From Deltaproteobacteria bacterium (GTDB taxonomy: Bacteria; Desulfobacterota; Desulfomonilia; UBA1062): DNA of 64,000 nt. Made by a program: the position numbers and the translations under genes. The stretch covers positions 27,062 to 91,061 of the forward strand of contig JAHDQN010000016.1 in assembly GCA_018433775.1 (NCBI GenBank), given 5' to 3'. Shown here one piece after another: positions 43,701 to 52,634 of the stretch. The notes below the pieces were generated by a model. That model saw nothing but the letters and a program-made list of their open reading frames with translations, ran no database searches and was not told the origin of the DNA. The stretch's first letter is position 1. Every line of letters begins with the position of its first letter.

Positions 43701-44339
43701 TTAAAGCCCGATGACCACGCAGACCACACCGCGGCCGTTCAGCGAATCCGCGAGCTTTCGGGCCTGCTCGAGAGAATCGAACGCTCCGTGCCGTACCCGG
43801 TAGAAACGTCGTCCCTGGGCGGTTGCCTCCTCAATGCTGGGTGTGTAACCGAGGGTCTGGAGTCTTTGTGCCACTGTCACGGCATTTCGCCTTTCCGTAA
43901 ACGCACCGAACTGTAAGGTGTATCTGGCTGCGGATGTGCGTGAAACCTGTAGCACTTCCACCCGCACTTTTGCAATACCTTCTTTTACCATTCCGAGGTG
44001 TCTGGCTGCCCCGTATGACAGGTCGATGATGCGATCCCCCACAAAGGGTCCGCGGTCGTTGACCGGGACCACGATGCTGCGGCCGTTGCCCAGATGGGTG
44101 ACTCTCACCGTGCTGCCGAGCGGAATGGTCTTGTGTGCCGCGCTGTACCCGTACATGTCGTAGATCTCGCCCGAGGCGGTGGGCCTGCCGTGGAAGTCCC
44201 GGCCATACCAGGACGCGATCCCAACCTCCTGAGAGATATTCCTGCCCGGCTGCCATGAGGCGCACCCCGAGGCCGTCAGGATGAACAGCAGCACAGGGAC
44301 AAGGTCGAGGCGGCTAATTCTCCAGGAAGGTTTCCACAT
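43701..44339 (-). CDS. rlpA: RlpA-family septal ring lipoprotein with SPOR domain
   Basis: 212 aa from the ATG at 44339, inside the last 26 nt of plsB. Earlier in-frame starts give a Ser/Arg-rich antisense-like sequence and were rejected. Signal peptide with lipobox TASGC. The double-psi beta-barrel domain has GIASWYGRDFHGRPTASGE, HKTIPLGSTVRVTHLGNG and NDRGPFVGDRIIDLS with the catalytic Asp in DRGPF. The C-terminal 70 residues are a SPOR domain (RYTLQFGAFTERRNA) binding denuded glycan at the division site. RlpA cleaves peptidoglycan strands lacking stem peptides in Pseudomonas. The overlap with plsB implies translational coupling. Confidence 0.92.
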   Translation of the reverse strand: MWKPSWRISRLDLVPVLLFILTASGCASWQPGRNISQEVGIASWYGRDFHGRPTASGEIYDMYGYSAAHKTIPLGSTVRVTHLGNGRSIVVPVNDRGPFVGDRIIDLSYGAARHLGMVKEGIAKVRVEVLQVSRTSAARYTLQFGAFTERRNAVTVAQRLQTLGYTPSIEEATAQGRRFYRVRHGAFDSLEQARKLADSLNGRGVVCVVIGL

Positions 44340-46794
44340 CGGCGATGAGCTTCTGAAGCGCCTTTTCATCGGTGAGCCTGTTCTTCTCGTTGACGAGCCC
44401 CTTCTTCCGGAAGGTGTCGAGCGCCCCTTTGTACACGGGCAGGCACAGGGCCTCGTACCGGTGGATCTCACCCTTTTTGTAGATGCGCGAGGCGAATTTG
44501 TTGATAGCCCTCAAGGGATCCTTCTTTCCCAGGTCCTTCACCTTCTGGAGATAGCGGGCCGCGCACAGGTATGATTCGAGGTAGTTCTCCAGCAGGCCAT
44601 CGAACATGAGGGCCATGTCCCGCTTCTCAGGATGTACGGCATACACGGACTTGGTTTTGACGACAATGCCCCTCTCCAGCATGTACGCAAGCGCGTTTTC
44701 ACGGCTCTCCACGCCCAGGATGAACTCGTTCTCCAAAAGGCCGGCAAGCCCCTGCACTTGTTCTCTGAAGGCCTTTTCGTCAAGCCCGTCGGGGTATTTG
44801 AGGAGCACGTTGCTGATCAGCGAGGCGGGCACGAAGAAGTTGAGGATGGTGTTCTTGTAGTATTCCAGGTGTATCCGGTTCTCCCCCTCCGCCGTCAGGA
44901 GGGCGGGGTCTTCTTCATTATCGGGCATGTCGAGGTTCACGAGCTTCTTGCTCTTGAGGAGGGCATAGGCCTCGTCAAAGGCCGCCTGCTCGTCGGAGAG
45001 GGTGGCGGACAGGTTGCACCCGAGGTAGGAGAGATAATCCAGGAAGGTGTGGAACCCCCTGCGCAGCACGTCCTCTTCGATGGCGGACACGTTGCTGGTG
45101 GCCACGCACGAGAGGATGGAAAACGGCGTGGCCACGGTCTCCTGGTAGATGGCGGAGATGATCTCGCTCGCCACCGCGTCGTAGAGGTCGTCCTTCTGGC
45201 CGCTGTCCATCCGGGAATACGATGTCCTGCCCTTCATGAACTCGTTCAAGGACATGGGCCCGGCAAAGCGGATATAGACCTTTCCATACCGGTTCTTCAG
45301 GATGGAGCCCGCCTTGAGGAGCTGCCAGAAGCTTTCCTTTTTCTTGGTCTCTCCCTTCATCTCGCGGATATAGGAGCCCTCCTCCACCACGATATCGTAC
45401 CCCACGTAGACCGGCACGAAGATGACGTCCCTGCTCACCCCGGACTCCCACCCCTGGATGATCATGGAGAGCAGCCCCTTCTTGGGCAGCATGAGCTTGC
45501 CCGATCTGCTCCTGGCGCCTTCGATGAAAAACTCCATGGGGATCCGTTCCTGGAGAATGGTGCGCACATAGGCGGCAAAGGTCTGGGCGTACACGGGGTT
45601 GTCCTTGAACGTGCGCTTCATGAAAAATGCGCCGCCCTTTCTCAAGAGGGTGCCTATGGGGAAGAACGAGAGGTTGATCCCGGCAGCGATCACCGGCACG
45701 CTCATCCAGTTCTGGAACAGGCAGTAGGAGAGGATGAGGTAGTCGATGTGGCTCTTATGACAGGGGACATACACCAGGGACCCGTTCCTGGCCGTCTCCC
45801 TGACTGCCTGAATGCCTGCCTCGTCTACGTCGAGGCCTTCGTAGATATTGTTGAACACCCAGCCCAGGGCCCGGTTGAGAAAACCGATGACCGAGGGGCT
45901 CAAGTCGGACGCGATCTGGTCGAGATACCGGAACGTGGCTCCCTCGAGCTTCTCGATGCTCTGGCCCGTCTCCGCCGAGTGCGACCGCAGGAAGGTCTGG
46001 AGCACCGGGTCTTTCATGGTCTTTCTGATCAGGAACCCCCGCTCCCGGATGGGTGCGCCGGAGATGTTCCTCCCCAGCGAGGCGAGCTGCTGCATGAGAT
46101 CGTTGCGGACCTCGGTGGCCACCTCCTCGAAAAACTTCGAGCTTCCCTGGGCCTTTCTGATCACGTCCTTGAGATTGATGGGCTCTCCGTGCTCCAGAAA
46201 GCCGTGCTCCTGGGCCCTTATCAGGGTCATGAGCTTCCGCCCGCCCTTGATGGACGCCTTTTCCTCTCTGGTGGCATCCTTTATCTTGAGCGGTGTCCGC
46301 TTGTAGACGATGCGTTGGGGGAGGAGGTAGATGGGCCTGTCGGTGTCGCGCTGTATTTTCAGGAGCTCCATGACGGGATCCGTGCCCTGTTTTGCCGGCA
46401 CCATATCCAGGGAGATCAGGGAGGCATTGCTTTCGTCCTGGAGAAATTCCTTGTAGAATTCATTGTCGAACGGCGAAGAGGGCGATCCGAAGGGCGAGGC
46501 GAGGAACGAAGCGAGGCTGCGCATTGGCTGCAGGAGAATGAACTTCCTGCCGAAGATGATTCGGGGCGAGGGAAGCCCTTCCCGGGAGAACCGGTAGTTC
46601 ATGAGCATGCCGTCGATGGTGCTGGAAATGCTGTGCACAAAGACGATATGCCCCTTCTCGGCAAGCCCGGACACGGATTTCTTGTACAGGTCGGGGATCG
46701 TGATCTGGCTGAAGAGCCGCCGCACAACAGGCCTGAGGAGAAATCCGTAGTCGCCTTCCAGGATGAACCCATACCCTTTTTTTCTGGTGCTCAT
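44314..46794 (-). CDS. plsB: Glycerol-3-phosphate 1-O-acyltransferase PlsB-like
   Basis: 826 aa from the ATG at 46794; a TTG at 46815 in frame is less likely. Makes lysophosphatidic acid from acyl-ACP/CoA and glycerol-3-phosphate at the inner membrane. Acyltransferase motifs: I HKSHIDYL (His and Asp of HxxxxD), II GGAFFMKR, III FFIEGARSRSGK, IV VPVYVGYD. The length matches the long PlsB family (about 800 aa), not the short PlsY or PlsC. The N-terminal region is PlsB-like as well. It ends inside rlpA. A TATAAT sits just 10 nt upstream of the ATG, so the transcript may be almost leaderless. Confidence 0.93.
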   Translation of the reverse strand: MSTRKKGYGFILEGDYGFLLRPVVRRLFSQITIPDLYKKSVSGLAEKGHIVFVHSISSTIDGMLMNYRFSREGLPSPRIIFGRKFILLQPMRSLASFLASPFGSPSSPFDNEFYKEFLQDESNASLISLDMVPAKQGTDPVMELLKIQRDTDRPIYLLPQRIVYKRTPLKIKDATREEKASIKGGRKLMTLIRAQEHGFLEHGEPINLKDVIRKAQGSSKFFEEVATEVRNDLMQQLASLGRNISGAPIRERGFLIRKTMKDPVLQTFLRSHSAETGQSIEKLEGATFRYLDQIASDLSPSVIGFLNRALGWVFNNIYEGLDVDEAGIQAVRETARNGSLVYVPCHKSHIDYLILSYCLFQNWMSVPVIAAGINLSFFPIGTLLRKGGAFFMKRTFKDNPVYAQTFAAYVRTILQERIPMEFFIEGARSRSGKLMLPKKGLLSMIIQGWESGVSRDVIFVPVYVGYDIVVEEGSYIREMKGETKKKESFWQLLKAGSILKNRYGKVYIRFAGPMSLNEFMKGRTSYSRMDSGQKDDLYDAVASEIISAIYQETVATPFSILSCVATSNVSAIEEDVLRRGFHTFLDYLSYLGCNLSATLSDEQAAFDEAYALLKSKKLVNLDMPDNEEDPALLTAEGENRIHLEYYKNTILNFFVPASLISNVLLKYPDGLDEKAFREQVQGLAGLLENEFILGVESRENALAYMLERGIVVKTKSVYAVHPEKRDMALMFDGLLENYLESYLCAARYLQKVKDLGKKDPLRAINKFASRIYKKGEIHRYEALCLPVYKGALDTFRKKGLVNEKNRLTDEKALQKLIADVETFLEN

Positions 46795-46803
46795 GAGCCG
46801 GGC

Positions 46804-46809
46804 ATTATA
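46804..46809 (-). promoter_or_regulatory. Perfect -10 hexamer close to the plsB start
   Basis: TATAAT on the minus strand (46809-46804), nine nt from the ATG at 46794. With normal spacing transcription would start at about 46797, leaving hardly any leader. There is no clear -35 and no ribosome-binding site. Confidence 0.4.
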
Positions 46810-46953
46810 GACCAAGGCCCCAGCCTTGGGAAGGCCATTCTTTTCCCACGAATACCATTACACGCGTACACTCCCGCGCAGGTCTAGCTAATAGATGCAG
46901 GGAGCCGCGCATTTTGATAAAGGATCACATGCGGAATCAGACGCGAAGAAGGC

Positions 46954-48720
46954 TCAGCTCGTCTCGTGGAAAAAGGCGAGCACCCGGTCGATGTCTTCCC
47001 GGGTCAGGGAAGGACACCCTGCGAGGTCTTCGGGCTTCCATGACGAGGGCTCGGGAAGGCGTGCGGTGTGCATGAGGATCGAGCGGGCCTTTTTCGGGCC
47101 GATCCCGGGTATGCCCTGAAGGAAGGTCGTGGCCGACTTCGAGCGGAGGTGCTTGTGGTAGGTCACTGCAAAGCGGTGGGCCTCGTCCCTGATCCGCTGC
47201 ATCGTCTTCAGGGCCTGGCTCCGGGGCGGCAGCACGACGGCGTCCTTTCTGCCGGGAAGGAAGAAGCGGTCCTGCTTCGATCCCCTGGGCTTTGCCATGG
47301 CCACCACCGGGATGTGGGTCATGCCCAGCCTGCCGAGCACTTTGCAGCAGGCACTGAGCTGACCCTTGCCGCCGTCGATCACCAGGAGGTCGGGACGCGA
47401 CTCGTCGCCGGAGAGCCTCCTTGTCAGGACCTGCTCCATCATGGCGAAATCGTCCTGCCCCTCGATACCCCGGATGCGGTAGTGCCGGTAGAGCGGCTTG
47501 TCTTCCTCGCCGCCCGTGAATACCGCCCGTGATGCCACGGGGTGGCTCCCCTGGAAAGAGGAGATGTCGAAGCACTCCATCCGGTAGGGGATGGCGGGGA
47601 GGTGAAAGTGCCGGGCGATGTCGTCCAGGGCCGATGTCTCGGTTTTTTTCCCGTGGGAGAGGGCGTTCTCCCGGGCCATGTTCATCCACTGCCTGGGCTT
47701 GCCCCGCACGGCCCGCCGGATGGAGACCTTTGACCCTTTCAGGTCAGAGAGGATCTGCTGGAGATCTTCCACGTCCTCGGGCACGGTGTCGGCGTAGATG
47801 ACCGGCGGGATCTCGTTGCCCTTGAGGTAGAACTGGAGGATGCAGTTGCTCATGAACTCGTCCTCCTGGGTGTTCTTCACCACGAACGACTGGCTGTCGG
47901 TCATGAGCCCCTGGGTGACGTGCAGCACCGCGATCTGGACCTGGTCGGTGTGGCGGTAGGTCGCGAAGACGTCCGTGTCGGTGCGGGTGTTTCCCACCAC
48001 GACCTGGGGGATGAGGGTAGTCTGTATGGCGGAGATCTGGTCGCGGATCTTTGCCGCCTTTTCATAGTTCTGCCGGGCAGCGGCCCTCTGCATGCGCTCG
48101 CCGAGACGCTGCTCGAGGACCGTGTTCCTGCCGTCCAGAAAGGCGATGAGATCGTCCACGAGCTGATCGTACATCTCCTTGGATATACGGTTCGCGCAGG
48201 GGCCGGTGCACAGGCCGATCTGGAAATACATGCACGGCCTCATCCGGTTTCTGAACACGGTGTCCTTGCACCTCCGCAAGGGAAAGATCCGGCCGATGGC
48301 GCTCAGGGTCTGCCTGGTGGCCTGGGCGGACGAGTAGGGGCCGAAATAGCGGGCTCCGTCCTTGAGCACCTTCCGGGTGATGGAGATCCGGGGCCACTGC
48401 TCCTGCGTGCTGACCCGGAAGCACACATACGACTTGCCGTCCTTGAGATCGATGTTGAAGCGCGGCTTGTGGGTCTTGATGAGCTGGTTCTCCAGGAACA
48501 GGGCTTCTTTCTCGTTGCCGGTGATGATGAAGTCGACCTTGACGGTCTGCTCGGCGATAAAGGGCACGTTCGGGCGGGTGTCCTGGCCGAGATACGCGTG
48601 CACCCGGTTTCTTAGATCCTTGGCCTTGCCGATGTAGAGGATCTCACCGGCGGCGCTTCTCATGAGGTATACGCCGGTGGAGCGGGGCAGGTTCTTGATG
48701 AGGTCCGGTGTCAATGCCAT
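46954..48720 (-). CDS. uvrC: Excinuclease ABC subunit C
   Basis: 588 aa. Makes both incisions flanking a lesion in nucleotide excision repair. N-terminal GIY-YIG nuclease (GVYLMRSAAGEILYIGKA, residues 16-33), a cysteine cluster CMYFQIGLCTGPC near residue 160, UVR helices for UvrB contact (QNYEKAAKIRDQISAIQ), the RNase-H-like nuclease with CFDISSFQGSHPVAS and LLVIDGGKGQL, and C-terminal helix-hairpin-helix motifs (IPGIGPKKARSIL). Somewhat short compared with the usual 600-620 aa but complete. Divergent from pth across a 175-nt intergenic region. Confidence 0.97.
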   Translation of the reverse strand: MALTPDLIKNLPRSTGVYLMRSAAGEILYIGKAKDLRNRVHAYLGQDTRPNVPFIAEQTVKVDFIITGNEKEALFLENQLIKTHKPRFNIDLKDGKSYVCFRVSTQEQWPRISITRKVLKDGARYFGPYSSAQATRQTLSAIGRIFPLRRCKDTVFRNRMRPCMYFQIGLCTGPCANRISKEMYDQLVDDLIAFLDGRNTVLEQRLGERMQRAAARQNYEKAAKIRDQISAIQTTLIPQVVVGNTRTDTDVFATYRHTDQVQIAVLHVTQGLMTDSQSFVVKNTQEDEFMSNCILQFYLKGNEIPPVIYADTVPEDVEDLQQILSDLKGSKVSIRRAVRGKPRQWMNMARENALSHGKKTETSALDDIARHFHLPAIPYRMECFDISSFQGSHPVASRAVFTGGEEDKPLYRHYRIRGIEGQDDFAMMEQVLTRRLSGDESRPDLLVIDGGKGQLSACCKVLGRLGMTHIPVVAMAKPRGSKQDRFFLPGRKDAVVLPPRSQALKTMQRIRDEAHRFAVTYHKHLRSKSATTFLQGIPGIGPKKARSILMHTARLPEPSSWKPEDLAGCPSLTREDIDRVLAFFHETS

Positions 48721-48826
48721 AATTTCTCCATACCACGAATATCGCCACAGTCAAGGCACTGAAAAGAACGGGGAGTAAGTGAAAGAAAATCCAAGAATAA
48801 TCGTGTCAAACCGACTGAAAGTACAC

Positions 48827-48854
48827 TTGACACCAGGGGGGGATAGGGTATATA
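48827..48854 (+). promoter_or_regulatory. Promoter of the pth-hppA operon
   Basis: TTGACA at 48827-48832, 16-nt spacer, TATATA at 48849-48854, about 40 nt upstream of the pth start. Strong sigma-70 match. Confidence 0.75.
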
Positions 48855-48895
48855 CATCCGGATGATGAATGAGTATTCATTTTTTGGGTGCGCGG

Positions 48896-49468
48896 ATGAA
48901 ATTGATATACGGGCTGGGAAACCCAGGCGATCAATACAAATATACCCGGCACAATATCGGCTTTCTCGTGGCGGATTTTCTCGCGGAGAAGTGGAACATC
49001 TCCCTGAAGAGGCAGAAGAACCGGCTGGTCAGTGGAAAAGGCCGGGTCGATAGGACCCCCGTTATGCTCGCCAAACCGTACACATACATGAACTTAAGCG
49101 GAGAACCCTTGAGATCCATGGACGTGGACACACAAGACCTCATCGTCATCCACGACGACATGGACATCCCCTTCGGGCAGGTTCGCGTGAAGTCCGGCGG
49201 CGGAACAGGGGGTCACAAGGGGCTCGTCTCCATAGTCGAGGCTCTTTCCGACAATGAATTCGTCAGGATACGCTGCGGGATCGGCAGGCCGGTAAACGGT
49301 TGCGACCCAAGGGATTATGTGTTAGGGCATTTCACGCAGGAAGATCTGCCGGTTATCCGCTCACAGATTGAAGATGCGGTATCCGCGGTGGAAATATGCT
49401 TGCGTGATGGAGTCACCAGGGCAATGAACGTCTACAACAGACGGGACAGAGATATACCAAGTACGTGA
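48896..49468 (+). CDS. pth: Peptidyl-tRNA hydrolase
   Basis: 190 aa from the ATG at 48896. A nine-codon longer start exists at 48869, but the family begins at KLIYGLGNPG. Releases peptides from prematurely dropped peptidyl-tRNA. Conserved: Asn in GLGNPG, catalytic His in TRHNIGF, PYTYMNLSGEP, the Asp in IHDDMDIPFG, and GGTGGHKGL. Followed after 17 nt by hppA, so probably cotranscribed with it from the promoter at 48827; the usual neighbours (rplY, ychF) are not present here. Confidence 0.96.
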   Translation: MKLIYGLGNPGDQYKYTRHNIGFLVADFLAEKWNISLKRQKNRLVSGKGRVDRTPVMLAKPYTYMNLSGEPLRSMDVDTQDLIVIHDDMDIPFGQVRVKSGGGTGGHKGLVSIVEALSDNEFVRIRCGIGRPVNGCDPRDYVLGHFTQEDLPVIRSQIEDAVSAVEICLRDGVTRAMNVYNRRDRDIPST

Positions 49469-49485
49469 AGGGAGGTTAACGTCGT

Positions 49486-51480
49486 ATGGAACAATGGGCA
49501 AATTGGGCGTGGATTGTAGGGGTAGTCGGATTCATCATCGCCTTCTTGATGTATCTCAACCTCAAGAAGAAGGATGCCGGCAATGAGGTAATGCAGGACC
49601 TGGCGACGCAGATTCATGACGGCGCCATGGTGTTTCTCAAGAGAGAATACAGCATCCTCGCGGTTTTCATCATCATCGTGGCGCTTCTGCTTTTTTGGGG
49701 GCTCGGATGGCAGACAGGCCTCGCCTATGTGGGCGGCGCAATCTGCTCGATCGTAGCAGGCTTTACCGGCATGAATTCCGCCACCATGGCGAACGTCCGG
49801 ACGAGCCAGGCCGCAAAGACCGGCGGGCTCGAGGCTGCGCTGAACGTTTCCTACTTCGGCGGCGGCGCGGTCATGGGTATATCGGTTGCCTCCCTTGGCC
49901 TCATAGGTGTTGGAATCTTCTTCTATTACTTCAATAGCATAGGTGCTCTGCAGTACCTGAGCGGTTTCGGCATGGGTGCCTCTTCCGTCGCGCTGTTCGC
50001 TCGTGTGGGCGGCGGCATCTATACCAAGACAGCGGATGTCGGGGCCGACCTCGTGGGAAAGGTCGAAGCTGGCATTCCTGAAGACGACCCCAGAAACCCC
50101 GGCGTCATCGCCGATAACGTAGGCGACAACGTGGGCGACATCGCGGGCATGGGCGCAGACATCTTCGAGTCGTACGTGAACTCGGTGATCGCGACCATCG
50201 CCATTGCCGCCACCATGAGCCTCGGGGCCCTCGGATGGGAAGGCGCGCAGACATCCTACATCACACTGCCGCTCGTGCTTGCCATGGTCGGTTTCATCAC
50301 CTCCCTGGTGGGCGTGTGGTCGGTCAAGGTGTGGGGCAAGGCAGGTCCGGCGGCAGCCCTGAGATACTCGAGCCTTACCGCTGCCGTTCTCTTCCTGATC
50401 GTTGCATACATTGTCGTGCGCAGCATGGACGTGCATAACGGCGTGTTCTGGGCGGTGTTCTGGGGCATGGTCGCCGGCGTTCTCATCGGCTGGGTAACCG
50501 AGTGGTACTGCTCCGCCAGCCCGGTCCGGAAGATCGCAGAGGCCTCCCAGACAGGTCCTGCCACCAACATCATCACCGGTCTTGCCGTGGGTCTTGAGTC
50601 CACCGCCATCCCGCTCTTCATCATCGTGGTGGCCATCGGCTTCTCGGCCTACTTCGCAGGTCTCTACGGCATCGGCATCGCGGCCGTGGGCATGCTCGCA
50701 ACCGTGGGCGCCACCATGGCGGTCGACGCATACGGTCCGGTCGCGGACAACGCGGGCGGCATCTCCGAGATGGCGGGTCTGGGCCCGGACATCCGGAAGA
50801 TCACCGACGAGCTCGACTCCCTGGGCAACACCACCGCAGCCATCGGCAAGGGCTTTGCCATCGGCTCCGCGGCACTGACGGCCCTGGCCCTGTTCTCGGC
50901 CTTCGGGCAGGCAGTGGGGCTTGAGTATATCAACATCACGGATCCATGGGTTGTCATGGGCCTGTTCATCGGCGGCATCATCCCGTTCCTCGTGGCGGCC
51001 ATGACCATGACCTCGGTGGGCAAGGCCGCATACAAGATGGTCGAGGAGATCAGGCGGCAGTTCCGCGAGATCCCGGGCATCATGGAAGGCAAGGGCAAGC
51101 CCGATACGGCCAGGTGTGTTGACATCGCCACCAAGGGGGCCCTGCTCGAGATGCTCAAACCCGGTATCCTGGCGGTGGTGGCTCCCATCCTGGTAGGGTA
51201 CATCCTCGGTGCACAGGCACTGGGCGGAATGCTCGCAGGAGCTACCCTGACCGGTGCTCTCATGGCCCTGTTTATGGCCAATGCAGGCGGCGCCTGGGAC
51301 AACGCCAAGAAGTATATCGAGAGCGGCCACTTCGGCGGCAAGCACAGCGACGCGCATAAGGCAGCGGTCGTGGGCGACACCGTGGGCGATCCGTTCAAAG
51401 ACACCTCGGGTCCGTCCATGAACATCCTCATCAAGCTCATGAGCGTTATCGCACTGGTTATCGCACCGCTGCTCGTTTAG
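49486..51480 (+). CDS. hppA: Membrane-bound ion-translocating pyrophosphatase, K+-dependent type
   Basis: 664 aa, about 16 membrane helices; GGGAGG lies ahead of the ATG. Couples PPi hydrolysis to pumping of Na+ and/or H+. The substrate motif begins near residue 184 ([22 protein letters not shown], then [13 protein letters not shown]). The K+-dependence determinant near residue 450 reads [10 protein letters not shown], with Ala where K+-independent enzymes have Lys. The gate helix has FESY with its Glu at about residue 227, the position seen in Na+-pumping and some H+-pumping enzymes. A sodium pump (or Na+/H+ pump) is therefore likely but not proven. A perfect-stem terminator follows. The A/V-ATPase operon starts about 550 bp downstream. 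Confidence 0.96.
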   Translation: MEQWANWAWIVGVVGFIIAFLMYLNLKKKDAGNEVMQDLATQIHDGAMVFLKREYSILAVFIIIVALLLFWGLGWQTGLAYVGGAICSIVAGFTGMNSATMANVRTSQAAKTGGLEAALNVSYFGGGAVMGISVASLGLIGVGIFFYYFNSIGALQYLSGFGMGASSVALFARVGGGIYTKTADVGADLVGKVEAGIPEDDPRNPGVIADNVGDNVGDIAGMGADIFESYVNSVIATIAIAATMSLGALGWEGAQTSYITLPLVLAMVGFITSLVGVWSVKVWGKAGPAAALRYSSLTAAVLFLIVAYIVVRSMDVHNGVFWAVFWGMVAGVLIGWVTEWYCSASPVRKIAEASQTGPATNIITGLAVGLESTAIPLFIIVVAIGFSAYFAGLYGIGIAAVGMLATVGATMAVDAYGPVADNAGGISEMAGLGPDIRKITDELDSLGNTTAAIGKGFAIGSAALTALALFSAFGQAVGLEYINITDPWVVMGLFIGGIIPFLVAAMTMTSVGKAAYKMVEEIRRQFREIPGIMEGKGKPDTARCVDIATKGALLEMLKPGILAVVAPILVGYILGAQALGGMLAGATLTGALMALFMANAGGAWDNAKKYIESGHFGGKHSDAHKAAVVGDTVGDPFKDTSGPSMNILIKLMSVIALVIAPLLV

Positions 51481-51494
51481 ATCCGTCAGACAGA

Positions 51495-51526
51495 AACAAG
51501 GGGGAGGGACTGCTCTCCCCCTTGTT
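51495..51526 (+). terminator. Terminator of the pth-hppA operon
   Basis: Perfect 12-bp stem (AACAAGGGGGAG at 51495-51506 with CTCCCCCTTGTT at 51515-51526), eight-nt loop, 15 nt after the hppA stop. The downstream T-run is weak (TTGTTCAATC), but the stem's own A and T ends serve. Confidence 0.8.
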
Positions 51527-51530
51527 CAAT

Positions 51531-52029
51531 CCGCATTCTTCCATTCATTTTCCGACTTTCGGCAGGCGTCAAACCTTCAGTCCCGCACCGCGCCTTATAC
51601 CCATTTTTATATGCACCAAATCAGCCGCATGTTGATGCTGTGGCTTTTTTTAAGCCTCTCTTGACTTTCAAGGAACCCTCATTATTTTTTAGTTCCAGGG
51701 ATTCAAAGGCTTTTCGATTTTTTAAGGCTGCTGTGTTTTTTCTTTTTTGATTTTCATAGGATGTGCCTGGCGTTTGTGCATGGATATGGGAGGTCCTTCT
51801 ACATGACATGCCTCGTGCACGTGGTCATCAATGCCCTTGGGGGAACGAACAGAAACAGGCCAGAGCTCAACCTGTATCATGCCGGGGTGAGATGAGCCTC
51901 TAGGTTTGTTAGCTACCCTCTGTACCGCCTGTGAAACTCCCGACGGCCCGGTCTGCCTCTGAAACGGCATGCCGGGCGGTGCCTTAAGGACAACGAAGTA
52001 TCATTCTTCTTTAGGAAGGAGAAAGAGAC
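51531..52029. other. Gene-poor, AT-richer spacer before the ATPase region
   Basis: About 500 bp. 51640-51760 is T-rich, unlike its surroundings. A minus-strand frame of 82 codons (51722-51970) starts MPFQRQTGPSGVSQ; it has a mixed, not clearly coding, composition and no ribosome-binding site that I can point to. I could not assign it. It may be the remnant of a mobile element or a structured RNA region. The ribosome-binding site AGGAAGGAG of the next gene is at its end. Confidence 0.35.
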
Positions 52030-52494
52030 ATGACTGAGATGATCTATCAGAAGATCGTCGAACTGATCCAGGCGAACGCAGACCATCTGACCAAGCGTCT
52101 GATGCGGGACATTCTCAGCAGGGAGGAAACCAGGAGCTATAAAACCCTGCCCGAAAAAGAGGTGTACTGGCGTGTATTCGATGTGTACAGCAGGCTCGAT
52201 TCATGGCTCAGCAAGGACAAGAAGAAGGGCGAGATCAAGCAGCACTACACCAAGCTCGGGGCACAGAGTTATAATGAAGACATCCCTTTAAGCGATCTGG
52301 TCATGATGCTGCTGCTCATCAAGCGTCACCTCTGGATCTTTGTGATGGAAAATCAGTTCTTTTCCTCATCGTTCGAGCTTTCCCAGGCACTGGAGTTGAA
52401 CAACAAGGTAGTCCTGTTCTTCGACCGGGTAATCTATTTTGCCGTCATGGGCTATGAGGAGGAAATGCGTAAATCGCTCAAGAAAGCGGGTTAG
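52030..52494 (+). CDS. RsbRD N-terminal domain-like protein
   Basis: 154 aa, ATG preceded by AGGAAGGAG. All-helical, soluble; the sequence (YQKIVELIQANADHLTKRLMRDI, then SREETRSYKTLPEKEVYWRVFDVY, and a long helix pair to the C-terminus) resembles the N-terminal globin-like domain of stress-signalling RsbR/RsbRD proteins, here without the C-terminal STAS domain. These domains sense signals in Bacillus stressosomes; single-domain forms occur in delta-proteobacteria. It stands 140 nt ahead of the A/V-ATPase operon on the same strand, so cotranscription is possible. Family assignment is by motif memory only. Confidence 0.6.
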   Translation: MTEMIYQKIVELIQANADHLTKRLMRDILSREETRSYKTLPEKEVYWRVFDVYSRLDSWLSKDKKKGEIKQHYTKLGAQSYNEDIPLSDLVMMLLLIKRHLWIFVMENQFFSSSFELSQALELNNKVVLFFDRVIYFAVMGYEEEMRKSLKKAG

Positions 52495-52634
52495 CGAGTT
52501 GGAGCCTGACATTTCATCGTGGTGGAGGGTTTAAGGAGTAAAAACTCTGCGATGGGACAAGTCATGCCTTAAGAGACCACGAATTATCACCCCCGGCAAG
52601 GATATGGCAGCCGGAAAGTGAGGGTTGATCGCAT

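Noticed and set aside
43701..44471. Longer RlpA start at 44471
   Set aside because: The extra 44 residues are Arg/Ser-rich and read through plsB in another frame; the signal peptide begins after 44339.
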